Part shown: positions 1 to 8,685 of the stretch, one piece after another | Position numbering within the stretch: the first letter of the stretch is position 1 | How the letters are laid out: each line of letters begins with the position of its first letter | NCBI RefSeq assembly: GCF_004212215.1 | Contig: NZ_QVFV01000004.1 | Location: forward strand, 337,226-401,225 | Reading direction: 5' to 3' | Source of the DNA: Leptolyngbya iicbica LK | GTDB taxonomy: Bacteria > Cyanobacteriota > Cyanobacteriia > Phormidesmidales > Phormidesmidaceae | Length of the DNA stretch: 64,000 bases | The notes under the pieces: generated by a model | Databases searched by the model: none | What the model saw: only the letters and a program-made list of their open reading frames with translations | Told to the model about the DNA's origin: nothing | Translations under genes and position numbers: made by a program

Positions 1-735
1 ATAGCACTGGCTAAACCAATGACACAGGTCACAGCGACTGTGGGCGATAAAGACTTCCGGGGCGGCGGGACTGCGCAAATCGCTTAAACAGTCATGCAGC
101 ACCGTGCCAAACTTGGGCCACTGCTGTTCCAGATCCACCGAGTGATATCGACCTTCACGCAGGGCCAACCAGCTTTCGTGGGGCCAGTTGCCCTGGGTGT
201 GGGCCAGCACGTAGGCGTGATAGGTGGCCACAATTTGATAGTCGAGCTTGGGCTTTTTGCCCAGTTTGATGTCTACCGGGGCATATTGCCAGTCGCCCCA
301 CAGCGACCAGCCATGCTGCCTGACCAACAGATCAGGGCAGCTCACGAGGTAAATGTCGGGCTCGATCGCCCCAATCAGTACCCCACCGACGATATATTCC
401 ACGCCAGCGGCCATCAGCGCAGCCGTGGCTTGGGCTCCAGCACGCCAGTCTCCCGGAGCATATTGAGGCCGCTGAAAGCCTTCGTAGTCTTCTAACACTG
501 CCTGCCGATGCTCGGCACTGTCTTGCTTGATTTTTTGTAAATAATCGCTGGGCGGATCGGCCTCGGCGCGATCGCGATGGGTGTCGAGATAGGCCCGGCG
601 TGAGCAGCGCTGATATTGCAGCATCAAAAAGTCAGTGACCCAATAGGACTTGGGCTCGGCCAGCACGGGGGCAGGATGGGTAGTCAAGCGACGCGACTCA
701 ACGAGGGGCCTTAAGGTGCCACCCCCCGCCATCAT
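1..735 (-). CDS. TM0106-family RecB-like nuclease, N-terminal part (runs off left edge)
   Basis: This reading frame is open from an ATG pair at 735/732 to the window edge, so about 245 N-terminal residues are visible and the C-terminus is missing. An in-frame stop at 793-795 limits the N-terminus. The visible part has the layout of a RecB-type PD-(D/E)XK nuclease: an Asp in a PDLLVR segment, then VDIK about 20 residues later, then a helix with Gln and Tyr (YQIVATYHAYVL) like the RecB-family QxxxY motif. Close to the edge comes a Cys cluster (CDLCHWFSQC) that in related nucleases helps bind an iron-sulfur cluster. This arrangement matches the TM0106-type putative nucleases, which usually continue into a helicase-like or RNase H-like C-terminal part that cannot be checked here. 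DNA cleavage is inferred from family, not shown. Confidence 0.7.
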   Translation of the reverse strand, partial: MMAGGGTLRPLVESRRLTTHPAPVLAEPKSYWVTDFLMLQYQRCSRRAYLDTHRDRAEADPPSDYLQKIKQDSAEHRQAVLEDYEGFQRPQYAPGDWRAGAQATAALMAAGVEYIVGGVLIGAIEPDIYLVSCPDLLVRQHGWSLWGDWQYAPVDIKLGKKPKLDYQIVATYHAYVLAHTQGNWPHESWLALREGRYHSVDLEQQWPKFGTVLHDCLSDLRSPAAPEVFIAHSRCDLCHWFSQCY

Positions 736-1147
736 GTGGTGTAAAAAGGGGCCGCTAGCTGACAAAGTGAAACTGATGAGGGTGGAATGATTTCAAGCGT
801 TGCAGCCGGAGCTGAGGCAGGCGGAATGGGCGATTCGGTTGCCCACACACCACTGTCATCGTGACCTGACAAGGCCGATGAGCCGTAGTTTGGCGATCGC
901 ATCGCTTCCAAAGCACCATGACAACACTGAATTGACACAAAACTGAAAGATTGCCCGATTTCCGCATCCCGATTCATTTGAGATGTGGAATCCAATCTAT
1001 TGACAGTTATACCGCATTATGGGTTGGCTGCGGGCGATCGTGCTGGTTTTATCCTCCCCGCTGCCCGGATGACGAACCTTGAGCGGGATGACGGCCCAGA
1101 GATCGCGAGACTAAGGAGTGACCGGCCAATCGCCGCTGCAATCGTTG

Positions 1148-1168
1148 GGGTTGGGCACTGCCCAACCC
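1148..1168. repeat. Perfect 9-bp hairpin with 3-base loop
   Basis: The arms GGGTTGGGC and GCCCAACCC flank the loop ACT. No T-run follows on either strand, so it is a weak intrinsic terminator candidate. It is more like the short palindromic repeats that are scattered between cyanobacterial genes. Confidence 0.6.
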
Positions 1169-1191
1169 GTACTGGTCCTTGACTGCTCTGG

Positions 1192-1230
1192 GGACTGATG
1201 ACCGCTCTCAGCTCTGAGCTACATCAGTCC
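1192..1230. repeat. Nested inverted repeat upstream of the C-S lyase-like gene
   Basis: GGACTGATG (1192-1200) pairs perfectly with CATCAGTCC (1222-1230). Inside lies a second palindrome, AGCTC-T-GAGCT (1210-1220). The element ends about 110 bases before the start at 1338. It could be a leader structure, an operator or a dispersed repeat; the sequence alone does not decide. Confidence 0.5.
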
Positions 1231-1337
1231 GTGGGGGCTGGGTGTCGGCATGGCGCTGGGTGACGGGGGTGCGATCGCCGCATCGAGGTCGGCCAAATTC
1301 GCCTGGTAGAGTAAATAAGTCGATTCTTCTGAGCAGC

Positions 1338-2558
1338 ATGGTGTTGAGCGCTTCCTCTGACCTGACCGCCCGTTTGCAGACCCTCCGTGCGGAGTTTCCG
1401 GCCCTGGCCAACAAGCGCTATTTCAACTTTGGGGGGCAGGGGCCGATGCCACACAGTGCGCTTACCGCGATGACTGACGCCCACTTGACGCTGCAAACCG
1501 AAGGCCCGTTTTCCAACGGCGTGAATCGGTGGATTCAGCAGTCGGCGATGGCAATGCGGCAAACGTTAGCCGAGTTGTTGACGGTGCCTGTTGAGGCCAT
1601 GACCCTGACGGAAGATGTGACGGTGGGCTGCAACATTCCCCTCTGGGGGGTGGACTGGCGGGCGGGCGATCGCATTTTGCTGACGGATTGTGAACATCCC
1701 GGTGTGATTGCTGCCGTGCAGGAAATCAGCCGTCGCTTTCAGGTCGCGGTGGATGTGTGCCCGGTGTTGGCCACGGCGCAGGGAGGCGATCCGGTGGCGG
1801 TGATTGAGGCGGCGCTGCAGCCCCGCACTCGGATGCTCGTGGTCAGCCATATTTTGTGGAATACGGGGCAACTGTTGCCGCTGACGGAAATCGTGCAGCT
1901 CTGCCATGCCCACACCCCTGAACCCGTCTGGGTATTGGTGGATGCGGCCCAGTCGGTAGGGATGATGCCCCTTGATTTGACGGCCACCGAGGTGGATTTC
2001 TATGCCTTTACGGGGCACAAGTGGTGTTGCGGGCCAGCGGGTCTGGGCGGCCTCTACGTGCGGCCTGAAGTGAGGGATGCGATCGCCCCCACGTTCATCG
2101 GTTGGCGCAGCATCAACACCGACGCCCAGGCCAATCCGACAGGTTGGCAGCCTAACGGCCAGCGCTACGAAGTCGCGACTTCCGACTATCCGCTGATGGC
2201 GGGTCTGCAAGCGGCGCTGGATCGGCATCAGCAATGGGGCACCGCCGCCGAGCGTTGGCAACGTCTCTGCGACCTGAGTCACGCGCTTTGGGAACGGTTG
2301 CAAGCCCATCCCAAAATTCGGCCGGTTTCCGCTACGCCGCCGCCATCGGGCCTCATCTCGTTTGAAATTTTGGATGGCAGTGGACAGCCGAGTCCAATGC
2401 ATCACACCCAACTGGTCAAAGATTTGGAAGCCGAAAATATACTACTGCGGACTTTGCTGCATCCCCACTGTGTGCGGGCCTGTGTCCACTATTTCACGCT
2501 GGAATCTGAGGTGCAGGCGTTGGGCGATCGCCTTTGCCAATGGGTTGATGCCCTCTGA
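1338..2558 (+). CDS. PLP-dependent class V aminotransferase, cystine/cysteine C-S lyase-like
   Basis: This is a fold-type I PLP enzyme of the class V aminotransferase family, 406 residues from the ATG at 1338. The frame runs on upstream to 1242, but that extension is Arg/Pro-rich and does not look like the family. The N-terminus with NKRYFNFGGQGPMP resembles the cyanobacterial cystine C-S lyase (C-DES of Synechocystis), which splits cystine to give a persulfide that can feed iron-sulfur cluster assembly. The PLP residues are visible: Asp202 in VDAAQS and the Schiff-base Lys228 in TGHKW. The long active-site Cys loop expected in IscS/SufS desulfurases is not evident, which favours lyase over desulfurase. 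It is transcribed alone, divergent from the nuclease gene. Exact substrate is inferred. Confidence 0.75.
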   Translation: MVLSASSDLTARLQTLRAEFPALANKRYFNFGGQGPMPHSALTAMTDAHLTLQTEGPFSNGVNRWIQQSAMAMRQTLAELLTVPVEAMTLTEDVTVGCNIPLWGVDWRAGDRILLTDCEHPGVIAAVQEISRRFQVAVDVCPVLATAQGGDPVAVIEAALQPRTRMLVVSHILWNTGQLLPLTEIVQLCHAHTPEPVWVLVDAAQSVGMMPLDLTATEVDFYAFTGHKWCCGPAGLGGLYVRPEVRDAIAPTFIGWRSINTDAQANPTGWQPNGQRYEVATSDYPLMAGLQAALDRHQQWGTAAERWQRLCDLSHALWERLQAHPKIRPVSATPPPSGLISFEILDGSGQPSPMHHTQLVKDLEAENILLRTLLHPHCVRACVHYFTLESEVQALGDRLCQWVDAL

Positions 2559-2689
2559 GTGTCGATTCCGACATCACCGCTCATCACCAAATTCGCCCGA
2601 TTGCCTGGCTGCAAACAGTCGGGATCTCACTGTCATAGCGTTGTGTAGATAGCTCCGTTCATCGCTTTGGCAGAAAAACGACAGACCCG

Positions 2690-2775
2690 GGAAGCAGGAC
2701 TTGATCAAATTACAAGCCTTGTTGGGCAGGCATCTTGCTTGCTTAAGGACAGCCGAGACGGCTGTCCACACTGAG
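2690..2775. repeat. Dispersed hairpin repeat, copy A
   Basis: GGACAGCCG (2747-2755), loop AGA, CGGCTGTCC (2759-2767) form a perfect hairpin, preceded by a weaker palindromic block (about 2722-2743) and by a caggacttgatcaa segment. The same order of elements recurs at 32280-32356, where the 17-base core ACAGCCGAGACGGCTGT is identical. Such tandem hairpins are common dispersed repeats in cyanobacteria. This copy fills the space between the convergent C-S lyase-like and ftsI genes and may also act as a bidirectional transcription end. Confidence 0.6.
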
Positions 2776-2854
2776 ATTCAGTACCCATGCTTTAAACTTT
2801 TGGGCTCTCGGCACCTGACTGCGGATTGCGATAACGGCTAGAGATGCCCATTTT

Positions 2855-4675
2855 TTAGTCTGGCGACAGGACGCCGTTTAAGGCTTGCGGAGCTGAAGGC
2901 GGTACACCTTCCAACACCACCAGCGATTCCATCACCGTTTTCACCAGCGGGGCGGCTACGGTAGAGCCATAGGCATCATCCCCAGCGGGTTCATCAATGA
3001 CTGCTAAGACGACAAAACGGGGCTGTTCAACGGGCAACAGACTCACAAAACTGGTGACCCGACCGGACCCATACCCCCCAAATTCATTCACCTTTTGAGC
3101 CGTCCCGGTTTTGCCAGCGATGCGATAGCCGGGAATCTGGGCGGGCTTGCCAGTGCCGTCAGCCACGACAGCTTCCATCATTTTCAAGACGGCGTCCGTC
3201 GTCTCGCTAGAAAAGACTGGTTTGGGGGTTTTGGGGGTGGGCTGCCAGGTGAGATTGCCTTGGTCGTCAGTCATACCCTCCACCACTGTGGGCGTCACCA
3301 AATAGCCGCCATTGGCCAGGGCTGCTTGCAGTTGCAGCAGTTTAATCGGCGTAATCACAATTCCTTGCCCAAACGCTGCCGTGGCGGCATCAACATAGCT
3401 GTTGACGAACTGATCGCGATCTTTGAGCGGCCCAGCATTTTCGGCTGAGAGGCCAATGCCCGTGGGCTGATCGAGCTCCAGTTTTTCCAACCAGCGATAA
3501 AAGTCTGCGGCGGGCATCTGCTCCATGATGTGCACCATGCCCAAGTTGCTGGAATATTTCAGCACTTCGGTGATGCTCAGGGTGCCGCTACGACCTGACG
3601 CTTCATAGTCAGAGTTTTGAATGGTCCATTCGCCAATTTGAATTTGGCCTTCGTCATAGACCGTATCGTCGGGGGCGATCGCGCCGGCTTCAAGGGCGAT
3701 CGCAATGTTGATCGGTTTAAAGGTCGAGCCCGGTTCATACAAATCGGTGATCGCCCAATTTTTGAGCCAGGCTAAATCTGCATCAAAGTAGCGATTGGGG
3801 TCAAAGGTGGGCTCGACCGCTAAGGCCCGTAACGCCCCAGTGTGAACGTCCATGACCATGACGGTGCCGCGTTTGGCCGCAAACTGCCGCAGGGTTTTGC
3901 GTAAACCTTCTTGGGCAACCCGTTGCAGCCGACTGTCGAGGGTCAGCCGCATTTGTTGCGGAGCCGACTCTGTGGGCAAGTTGGAGACTGGTAAGGCCGG
4001 TCCGATCACGCTGGGCAGTTTGGGCTCGGGCAGCTTGATGCGATCGCGATACTCGGCTTCCAGACCCGTTTGAGCTTCGCCTTCGACATTAATGAAGCCG
4101 ACCACCTGTGAAAACAGGTCTTGTTGCGGGTAAAAGCGCTGTTGGACGGGGATCAGCTCTAAGCCATCTAAGCGCAGCTGTTGAATGCGGCGAGCGGTGT
4201 CTTCGGACAAATCATCGATCAGGCGAACGCCCGTTTGCTGGCTCTTAAGCTCGTCTACTAGAGCCGCCGCTGGCAAGTCGAGTACGGGGGCCAGGGTTTG
4301 GGCCACTACGCCAATCGGTTGCCGAAACAGGGCCGGATGGCCGTACAGGGTATACACCACGCGATCGACCGCCAGGGGAGTGCCCTGGGTATCAACAATC
4401 GGGCGGCGCGTCTCGTTCAAATTGAGCCGCCGCGCTTGTTGGGTGTGGGCCATTTCGCTAAGAATGGCACCCTGAGCCAGTTGTAAATAACCGAGGCGAA
4501 CCGATAGGCCCAGCACCGCTAACAGCAACAGGCACCACACTAGAGCCACCCGGCGCATCAATTGCTGACGCTTGTAGCGCGATCGCGTCACTGGGGGAGG
4601 CGGGGTCGATGGTCGCCGTTGGCCGACTCGCGATGGCGGGCGGCGATGACGTCTAGCGGTATGGGCAGATCCCAT
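2855..4675 (-). CDS. ftsI: Septal peptidoglycan transpeptidase (PBP3/FtsI type)
   Basis: This class B penicillin-binding protein cross-links septal peptidoglycan during division. The 606-residue protein has a basic, Pro-rich cytoplasmic tail, one membrane helix (about residues 42-63), a dimerisation/pedestal domain and a C-terminal transpeptidase domain. The three catalytic motifs are present: S317-T-F-K, S375-S-N377 and K522-T-G. The start was set at the ATG at 4675 rather than the TTG two codons upstream, because GAGG lies 7 bases before it. The gene follows, after a 25-base gap, a small membrane protein with the topology of FtsL, which supports a divisome role. Length and domain order are normal for cyanobacterial FtsI. 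Confidence 0.93.
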   Translation of the reverse strand: MGSAHTARRHRRPPSRVGQRRPSTPPPPVTRSRYKRQQLMRRVALVWCLLLLAVLGLSVRLGYLQLAQGAILSEMAHTQQARRLNLNETRRPIVDTQGTPLAVDRVVYTLYGHPALFRQPIGVVAQTLAPVLDLPAAALVDELKSQQTGVRLIDDLSEDTARRIQQLRLDGLELIPVQQRFYPQQDLFSQVVGFINVEGEAQTGLEAEYRDRIKLPEPKLPSVIGPALPVSNLPTESAPQQMRLTLDSRLQRVAQEGLRKTLRQFAAKRGTVMVMDVHTGALRALAVEPTFDPNRYFDADLAWLKNWAITDLYEPGSTFKPINIAIALEAGAIAPDDTVYDEGQIQIGEWTIQNSDYEASGRSGTLSITEVLKYSSNLGMVHIMEQMPAADFYRWLEKLELDQPTGIGLSAENAGPLKDRDQFVNSYVDAATAAFGQGIVITPIKLLQLQAALANGGYLVTPTVVEGMTDDQGNLTWQPTPKTPKPVFSSETTDAVLKMMEAVVADGTGKPAQIPGYRIAGKTGTAQKVNEFGGYGSGRVTSFVSLLPVEQPRFVVLAVIDEPAGDDAYGSTVAAPLVKTVMESLVVLEGVPPSAPQALNGVLSPD

Positions 4676-4700
4676 GGGCAAACCTCAAGCGCAGGGACAG

Positions 4701-5216
4701 TTAGTAGCCCTTGGGGAAAAAACGCCGATCAGGGGCGATCGCGGCTTTCGCAGGAGTGGCTGGGGGCGACGCCACCGCCGCTGGTGATGGCTCTGTGATT
4801 TCCAGAAAAATGACATCTTTGGGATGCAGAGTCCCGTTATCCATGGCCGCGAGTGCCGTCTGGGCCAGATGGTTCTTAAACACAGCATTCGCAGTAACAA
4901 GCTGTTGCTGCTGGTCTTGTAACTGTCCCAGAGAGGTGGTCGCGACGGCGAGGCGACGATTGGTATCGACCGTAACGGCATAGGCCGACAGGGCGGCCGC
5001 GATCGTCATCCCAGCCACCACCACCGAAACGCGCTGTCCCGCCGACAGGAGCTTGAGCCACAGGGGCCGATGGGCACGGTCAGCAGGGGGAAAAGCTAAG
5101 GGCGATGCCGGGGTCGTGGGCACGACGGTGAGCCGTCGCTCTCGCGGTTGAGCCGTCGCGGCAGGGGCAGACCGGGGTCGCAATTCTAACGGTTCAGATT
5201 TTAAGGCCGCAGACAT
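4701..5216 (-). CDS. Small bitopic membrane protein, FtsL-like by position and topology
   Basis: The product of about 171 residues has a Pro/Ala-rich cytoplasmic N-terminus, one membrane helix (roughly SVVVAGMTIAAALSAYAVTV) and then a predicted coiled coil rich in Leu and Gln (LGQLQDQQQQLVTANAVFK), ending in a Pro/Ala-rich tail. That topology, and its place directly upstream of ftsI on the same strand, resemble FtsL of other bacteria, which recruits FtsI and FtsW; sequence identity with known FtsL is not obvious. The start at 5216 is chosen because GAGAG sits 7 bases upstream; the frame itself stays open to 5276. It is probably co-transcribed with ftsI. The FtsL role is inferred. Confidence 0.6.
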   Translation of the reverse strand: MSAALKSEPLELRPRSAPAATAQPRERRLTVVPTTPASPLAFPPADRAHRPLWLKLLSAGQRVSVVVAGMTIAAALSAYAVTVDTNRRLAVATTSLGQLQDQQQQLVTANAVFKNHLAQTALAAMDNGTLHPKDVIFLEITEPSPAAVASPPATPAKAAIAPDRRFFPKGY

Positions 5217-5555
5217 AGATTCACTCTCACATCGAACATGCACACTACCGTTAGGGGAAGCAGCTTGTCCGTTCACCCTAGATTCAGCGACATAGTAGCG
5301 CTCTCAACCGCAGTCAGCAAGTTATTTTGCCACTATTTGGCCAAGATTCTGCCACTGGCTTCCATAAAATAGCTCAAGGGTGAAAAATTGCGACGCTTTT
5401 GCGAAATATTTTGCTGCGATCGCGCCCATGCCCGCATTCCATTTGCTCATGGTGTCCGCATCGCCATACACCAAGCCGCTCGGCGGGGTTAACGCTCAAC
5501 CTCGCCGAGCGGCTTGACGATCAATCAAGGTGAATGGGCGATCCAGGGGCGGCCA
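5217..5555. other. Intergenic region between the FtsL-like gene and the secreted glycine-zipper gene
   Basis: About 340 bases without a supported gene. It should hold the promoter of the ftsL-like/ftsI pair. A HIP1 octamer lies at 5416-5423 and a long hairpin at 5473-5515. Confidence 0.5.
5473..5515 (-). terminator. Long GC-rich hairpin, possible transcription end of the upstream gene
   Basis: A 16-base left arm (5473-5488, starting AAGCCGCTCGGCG) pairs with 5500-5515 apart from one G-T position, with an 11-base loop. It starts about 40 bases past the stop of the minus-strand gene at 5556. There is no T-run, so intrinsic termination is uncertain; transcript-end protection or a dispersed repeat are alternatives. 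Confidence 0.45.
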
Positions 5556-6125
5556 TTAGCGGGGGGTGGGGACGTTGAGCACGATAGGCACGTCAGGTTC
5601 CACAATGACGACCCGCTGAGCGGTGACATTGCCGACTGCCACGCCTGCGGCGGCACCGCCGAGAATTTCCCACCAGTTCACGCCGTCGCCGATCACGGCT
5701 CCCAGTACGGCACCGCCCGCTGCCCCAATGGCCGCATCAGTGGCGATCGCGCCGCCCGATGTTTCTCGCGGATCTTTGACATCGGGCAGCAAATCCGACA
5801 GCGCGGCAAAGGGCTCCACCAGGCCCCCGGCAGCAATGCCTGTCGCGGTGTACTGCAAGCCCCCCGATACCGGATCAAGCCGTCCTTGAATCACCGTGCC
5901 AGCAGGAAATTGACGCCCGTTAATGGTGGTGGCCGACTCGACGACCAGGGGCAATTCATACGCCGTATCCGGATTGAAATAGAGGGTTTCCTCCGTTTGC
6001 GCCACCACCCGCAATTGATTCGTGGTTTGCACGGTGGAGGTTTGCGCCCGTGCGGTGAGCGGCAGCGCCAAGGGGAGTAATGGGGTCACCAACAGCGGTA
6101 GTACAGTCATTGCCCGAGTCAACAT
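5556..6125 (-). CDS. Secreted protein with glycine-zipper segment, unknown function
   Basis: A signal peptide is clear: hydrophobic residues to about 27, ending ARA-Q. The mature part contains a beta-rich region (INGRQFPAGTVIQGRLDP) and then a Gly/Ala-rich glycine-zipper-like stretch (AAIGAAGGAVLGAVIGDG and GGAAAGVAVGNV) that could insert in or associate with a membrane. I do not recognise a named family beyond similar cyanobacterial periplasmic or outer-membrane-associated proteins. The start is the ATG at 6125, with AGGAGG 5 bases upstream; the GTG one codon earlier is too close to that site. It is transcribed alone, ending before the hairpin at 5473-5515. Confidence 0.7.
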   Translation of the reverse strand: MLTRAMTVLPLLVTPLLPLALPLTARAQTSTVQTTNQLRVVAQTEETLYFNPDTAYELPLVVESATTINGRQFPAGTVIQGRLDPVSGGLQYTATGIAAGGLVEPFAALSDLLPDVKDPRETSGGAIATDAAIGAAGGAVLGAVIGDGVNWWEILGGAAAGVAVGNVTAQRVVIVEPDVPIVLNVPTPR

Positions 6126-6308
6126 CACAGCCTCCTGATCGTTGGATCATGGTTATGGGGTTAGCAGTTTAGCGCGGAATTTTTCCGGCGGATCCCAAGA
6201 CTTCACAAGGCGGTAGACGTCATTGGTCGCAAAAAGTTCGGTCTCCTCAAGGTTGGTTTAATGCGGGGAGACCCTCAAGGCGCAATGAGGCGATCGCTGA
6301 CCGCCTCA

Positions 6309-7172
6309 TTAGGAGTCAGGATTCACCGCTGCGTAGAGGGCGGAGTAATCGGCGTCGGCTAGGCCTTGGGCGATCGCCTGTTGCACCACAGTCGCTACGG
6401 TGTCGGCTAGAGCGGGCTCCAGACCCGCAGCCTCGGCAGCCTGGGCAAACAACCGCATATCTTTGAGCAAATGCTTGGTGGGAAAGTTGGGATTGCTAAA
6501 GTTGCGATCGCACATGCGGCTGAGTTTTTTGTCGAAGGTGGGCGCATACAGCGCACTATTCCGGACGATTTCCATAAACGTCTCGACGGGAATCTGCTCG
6601 CGCTGCACGAGGGCCAAACTGAGGGCAAAGGCGGTGGTGAGCGAGCCAATGAGCTGATTCATCGCCAGCTTCACCGCCGCGCCCGTCCCCACCGGGCCAA
6701 TGTGGAGCACCTGTTCGCCTAAGGTCTGGAACACGGGCTGCCACTGGGTAAATTCGTCTGGGGTGCTGCCCACCATCAAAATCAAACTGCCGTCACGGGC
6801 TTGGGGCAGGCTGCCCAGCACGGGGGCTTCGAGGTAATGCCCCTGAGCGGCTTGCAATTGTGCTTGCAAATCCCGGCTCTGGTCCGGCGCAATGGTGCCC
6901 ATTTGGATGATCGTGTGATTGCTCAGGGCGGCTTGGGTCTCGGGGGTGAAAAGGGTGGCCGCGATCGCGGCCGCATCCGCCAACATCAAAATGGTGCAGT
7001 CACCAGCCGCTAACACCGCTGCTGGCGTCGAAGCTGTTGGAATTCCCTGCGCGGCGAGGGGTTGCAACTTGTCTGCTGAGCGGTTGTAGGCCACGACGGT
7101 GTGGCCGCCCTGTTGTAACGTCAGCGCCATGGGGGCCCCCATCAGGCCAGTGCCGATCATGCCTATTTTCAT
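6309..7172 (-). CDS. NAD(P)-dependent reductase of the 3-hydroxyisobutyrate dehydrogenase family
   Basis: This 287-residue enzyme is a beta-hydroxyacid dehydrogenase. The N-terminal Rossmann motif is GTGLMGAPMA (residues 7-16). The catalytic Lys168 lies in the GxGxxxKxxxN pattern (GTGAAVKLAMN), and the C-terminal helical domain carries KHLLKDMRLF, typical of the glyoxylate/succinic semialdehyde reductase branch. The likely reaction is NADPH-dependent reduction of a small semialdehyde or glyoxylate in the cytosol, which fits photorespiratory glyoxylate or the GABA shunt, but the substrate cannot be read from the sequence. The start has a strong AGGAGG 7 bases upstream. The neighbour downstream is an amidotransferase gene with a 77-base gap; a functional link is not evident. 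Confidence 0.85.
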   Translation of the reverse strand: MKIGMIGTGLMGAPMALTLQQGGHTVVAYNRSADKLQPLAAQGIPTASTPAAVLAAGDCTILMLADAAAIAATLFTPETQAALSNHTIIQMGTIAPDQSRDLQAQLQAAQGHYLEAPVLGSLPQARDGSLILMVGSTPDEFTQWQPVFQTLGEQVLHIGPVGTGAAVKLAMNQLIGSLTTAFALSLALVQREQIPVETFMEIVRNSALYAPTFDKKLSRMCDRNFSNPNFPTKHLLKDMRLFAQAAEAAGLEPALADTVATVVQQAIAQGLADADYSALYAAVNPDS

Positions 7173-7249
7173 GCCGTAGCCTCCTGTTTATGTTTCGGGC
7201 AGTCCAACTTCGTGCTGCTGTCGAGGCAGCGAGTGGTTGTGGTGCCTCT

Positions 7250-7975
7250 CTAAGCCGACTTGGATGCTGGCCAAGCCGCGCTGTCTAGCCAGCGGGATAG
7301 AAATCCCTCTAACCAGCGATCGACGTGGGAGCCGTGGTGGTGGTGGGCGGCAAAGTGGCGATCGCGGGGTTGGGCACCCGGCAAGTCGAGTTGATCGGCT
7401 CCGCGGGTCGTCCACTCATCAATCAGGGGAGTCGTGATTTCGGGATGAAACTGCAGCCCAAAGGCCGCATCACCGTAGCGAAAGGCCTGGTGGGGAAAGG
7501 TCTGCCCCGTGGCTAAATGCACGGCACCGCTAGGCAAATCAAACCCTTCGCTATGCCATTGATACACCGCCATGGGCTGCGTAAAGTAAGGGCGGCCCGT
7601 CGTCACCGGACTTAGGTCACAGTAGCCAATTTCGCGCTGGTCGGCCGGATGGGGGGCTACTTGAGCCCCGAGGACGCGGGCTAACATCTGAGCGCCCAAG
7701 CAGATGCCCAAATAGGGCTTGCCGGAGGCGAGGGCCAGGGCAATCCAGTCCAACTCGGTGCGGATAAAGGGCAACGTGTTGTCATCGTTGGCACTCATCG
7801 GCCCGCCAAAGACGATCGCGCCGCGATGATGAGCCAGGGTGTGAGGGAGGCGATCGCCCAGGGCCGGACAGCGAATATCGAGGTGATAGCCCTGCGATCG
7901 CAGCTTATCGCCGACGAGGCCAGGACTCGATGTCGCCTGATGCACAATCACTAAAATCTGCCGGGGGGAGGTCAT
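7250..7975 (-). CDS. Class I glutamine amidotransferase (GMP synthase-like)
   Basis: This 241-residue protein is a stand-alone class I glutamine amidotransferase domain. The nucleophile Cys92 is in GICLGAQ, and the rest of the triad is H177 and E179 in FHPEIT. The oxyanion-hole region FGGPM is at about residue 57. Enzymes of this type free ammonia from glutamine or, in the gamma-glutamyl hydrolase-like branch, cut gamma-glutamyl bonds. No synthetase partner domain is fused and none is encoded next door, so the acceptor is unknown. A short His-rich segment (AAHHHHGSH) lies near the C-terminus. Cytosolic location is expected because no signal peptide is seen. Confidence 0.85.
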   Translation of the reverse strand: MTSPRQILVIVHQATSSPGLVGDKLRSQGYHLDIRCPALGDRLPHTLAHHRGAIVFGGPMSANDDNTLPFIRTELDWIALALASGKPYLGICLGAQMLARVLGAQVAPHPADQREIGYCDLSPVTTGRPYFTQPMAVYQWHSEGFDLPSGAVHLATGQTFPHQAFRYGDAAFGLQFHPEITTPLIDEWTTRGADQLDLPGAQPRDRHFAAHHHHGSHVDRWLEGFLSRWLDSAAWPASKSA

Positions 7976-8017
7976 GGGCTGTTAAGGAGATTCGCCATGC
8001 TCTCCACTCTAACAAGC

Positions 8018-8629
8018 TTATTCTTCAGCAGAATCAAAACGAAAAGAACCGTGCATCTGCACAATGAGATCGCGGGTGGCGGGGGCATCGTCGTTGTAGG
8101 ACGACACAATTTTGGCGGTGCGGCCCTCGGCGTCGCCAACGAAGGTAATGACCTGTCGCGAAAATTCGCCGGGCACCTGCTCCAGCCACAGCCGAAACGC
8201 ATCGTTGCCACTCACGCTGGTGATGCCGTAGCGATCGATCACGTACTCTTCGGCCAGGGCAGCTTCAATCAGGGTGTCGAGTTGCTGCGGCACATACGTT
8301 TCCGGCGGTTCTGACACGAGGCTAATTTCCGTGGCAATGTCGGTGGCTTGCGGCGACTGCACCGTCGCGTCATAGCTGGTAATCATGGCCCGGGCTTCCT
8401 CTGCGAGGGCTTCGGTCAGCCAGCCCGTGGGCACGTCAATGACAAACAGATCGGAAACCGGCCAAGGTTCTAACGACACTGCTCCGGTCGTCAAGGCGGC
8501 GGCAGCGAGGGGCGTTGAAGGGGCGATCACGATTCTCTCTGGAGTTGCATGGGCGATCGCTGCTGTGCTCCCGCCGATCAAACCGCTGATCACCCATATC
8601 CCGTAGCGCTGTAAGTGGCGGCTAAGCAT
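8018..8629 (-). CDS. Secreted protein, possibly PsbP/Mog1-like fold
   Basis: The 203-residue product starts with a hydrophobic signal segment (about residues 10-28, ending AHA). The remainder, with FVIDVPTGWL near residue 62, a charged helix (ALAEEARAMI) and a late strand pattern (FSRQVITFVGDAEG then SSYNDD), has the spacing seen in PsbP/Mog1-like proteins, but the match is by eye only. If right, it would be a lumenal or periplasmic protein, not necessarily a photosystem subunit. The gene lies between the amidotransferase and dnaG on the same strand with 42- and 56-base gaps, so co-transcription is possible. Confidence 0.6.
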   Translation of the reverse strand: MLSRHLQRYGIWVISGLIGGSTAAIAHATPERIVIAPSTPLAAAALTTGAVSLEPWPVSDLFVIDVPTGWLTEALAEEARAMITSYDATVQSPQATDIATEISLVSEPPETYVPQQLDTLIEAALAEEYVIDRYGITSVSGNDAFRLWLEQVPGEFSRQVITFVGDAEGRTAKIVSSYNDDAPATRDLIVQMHGSFRFDSAEE

Positions 8630-8685
8630 CTGCTGACCTCGACAATTCGTTTCCTTACCCTACAGCGTTTGAGGCCACAAGCGGC

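Larger units (their letters stand above)
736..1337. other. Intergenic region with two hairpins
   Basis: About 600 bases separate the divergently transcribed nuclease and PLP-enzyme genes. No convincing gene is seen; short open frames here lack family features. The stretch should hold both promoters. It contains two well-formed hairpins, annotated separately at 1148-1168 and 1192-1230. Confidence 0.5.

Noticed and set aside
985..1182. Open plus frame of 65 codons in the intergenic region
   Set aside because: It spans the perfect hairpin at 1148-1168, has no family similarity and no ribosome site.
1566..2411. Long minus-strand frame of 281 codons inside the C-S lyase-like gene
   Set aside because: It is antisense to a clearly conserved PLP enzyme and is His/Arg-rich in the way shadows of GC-rich genes are.
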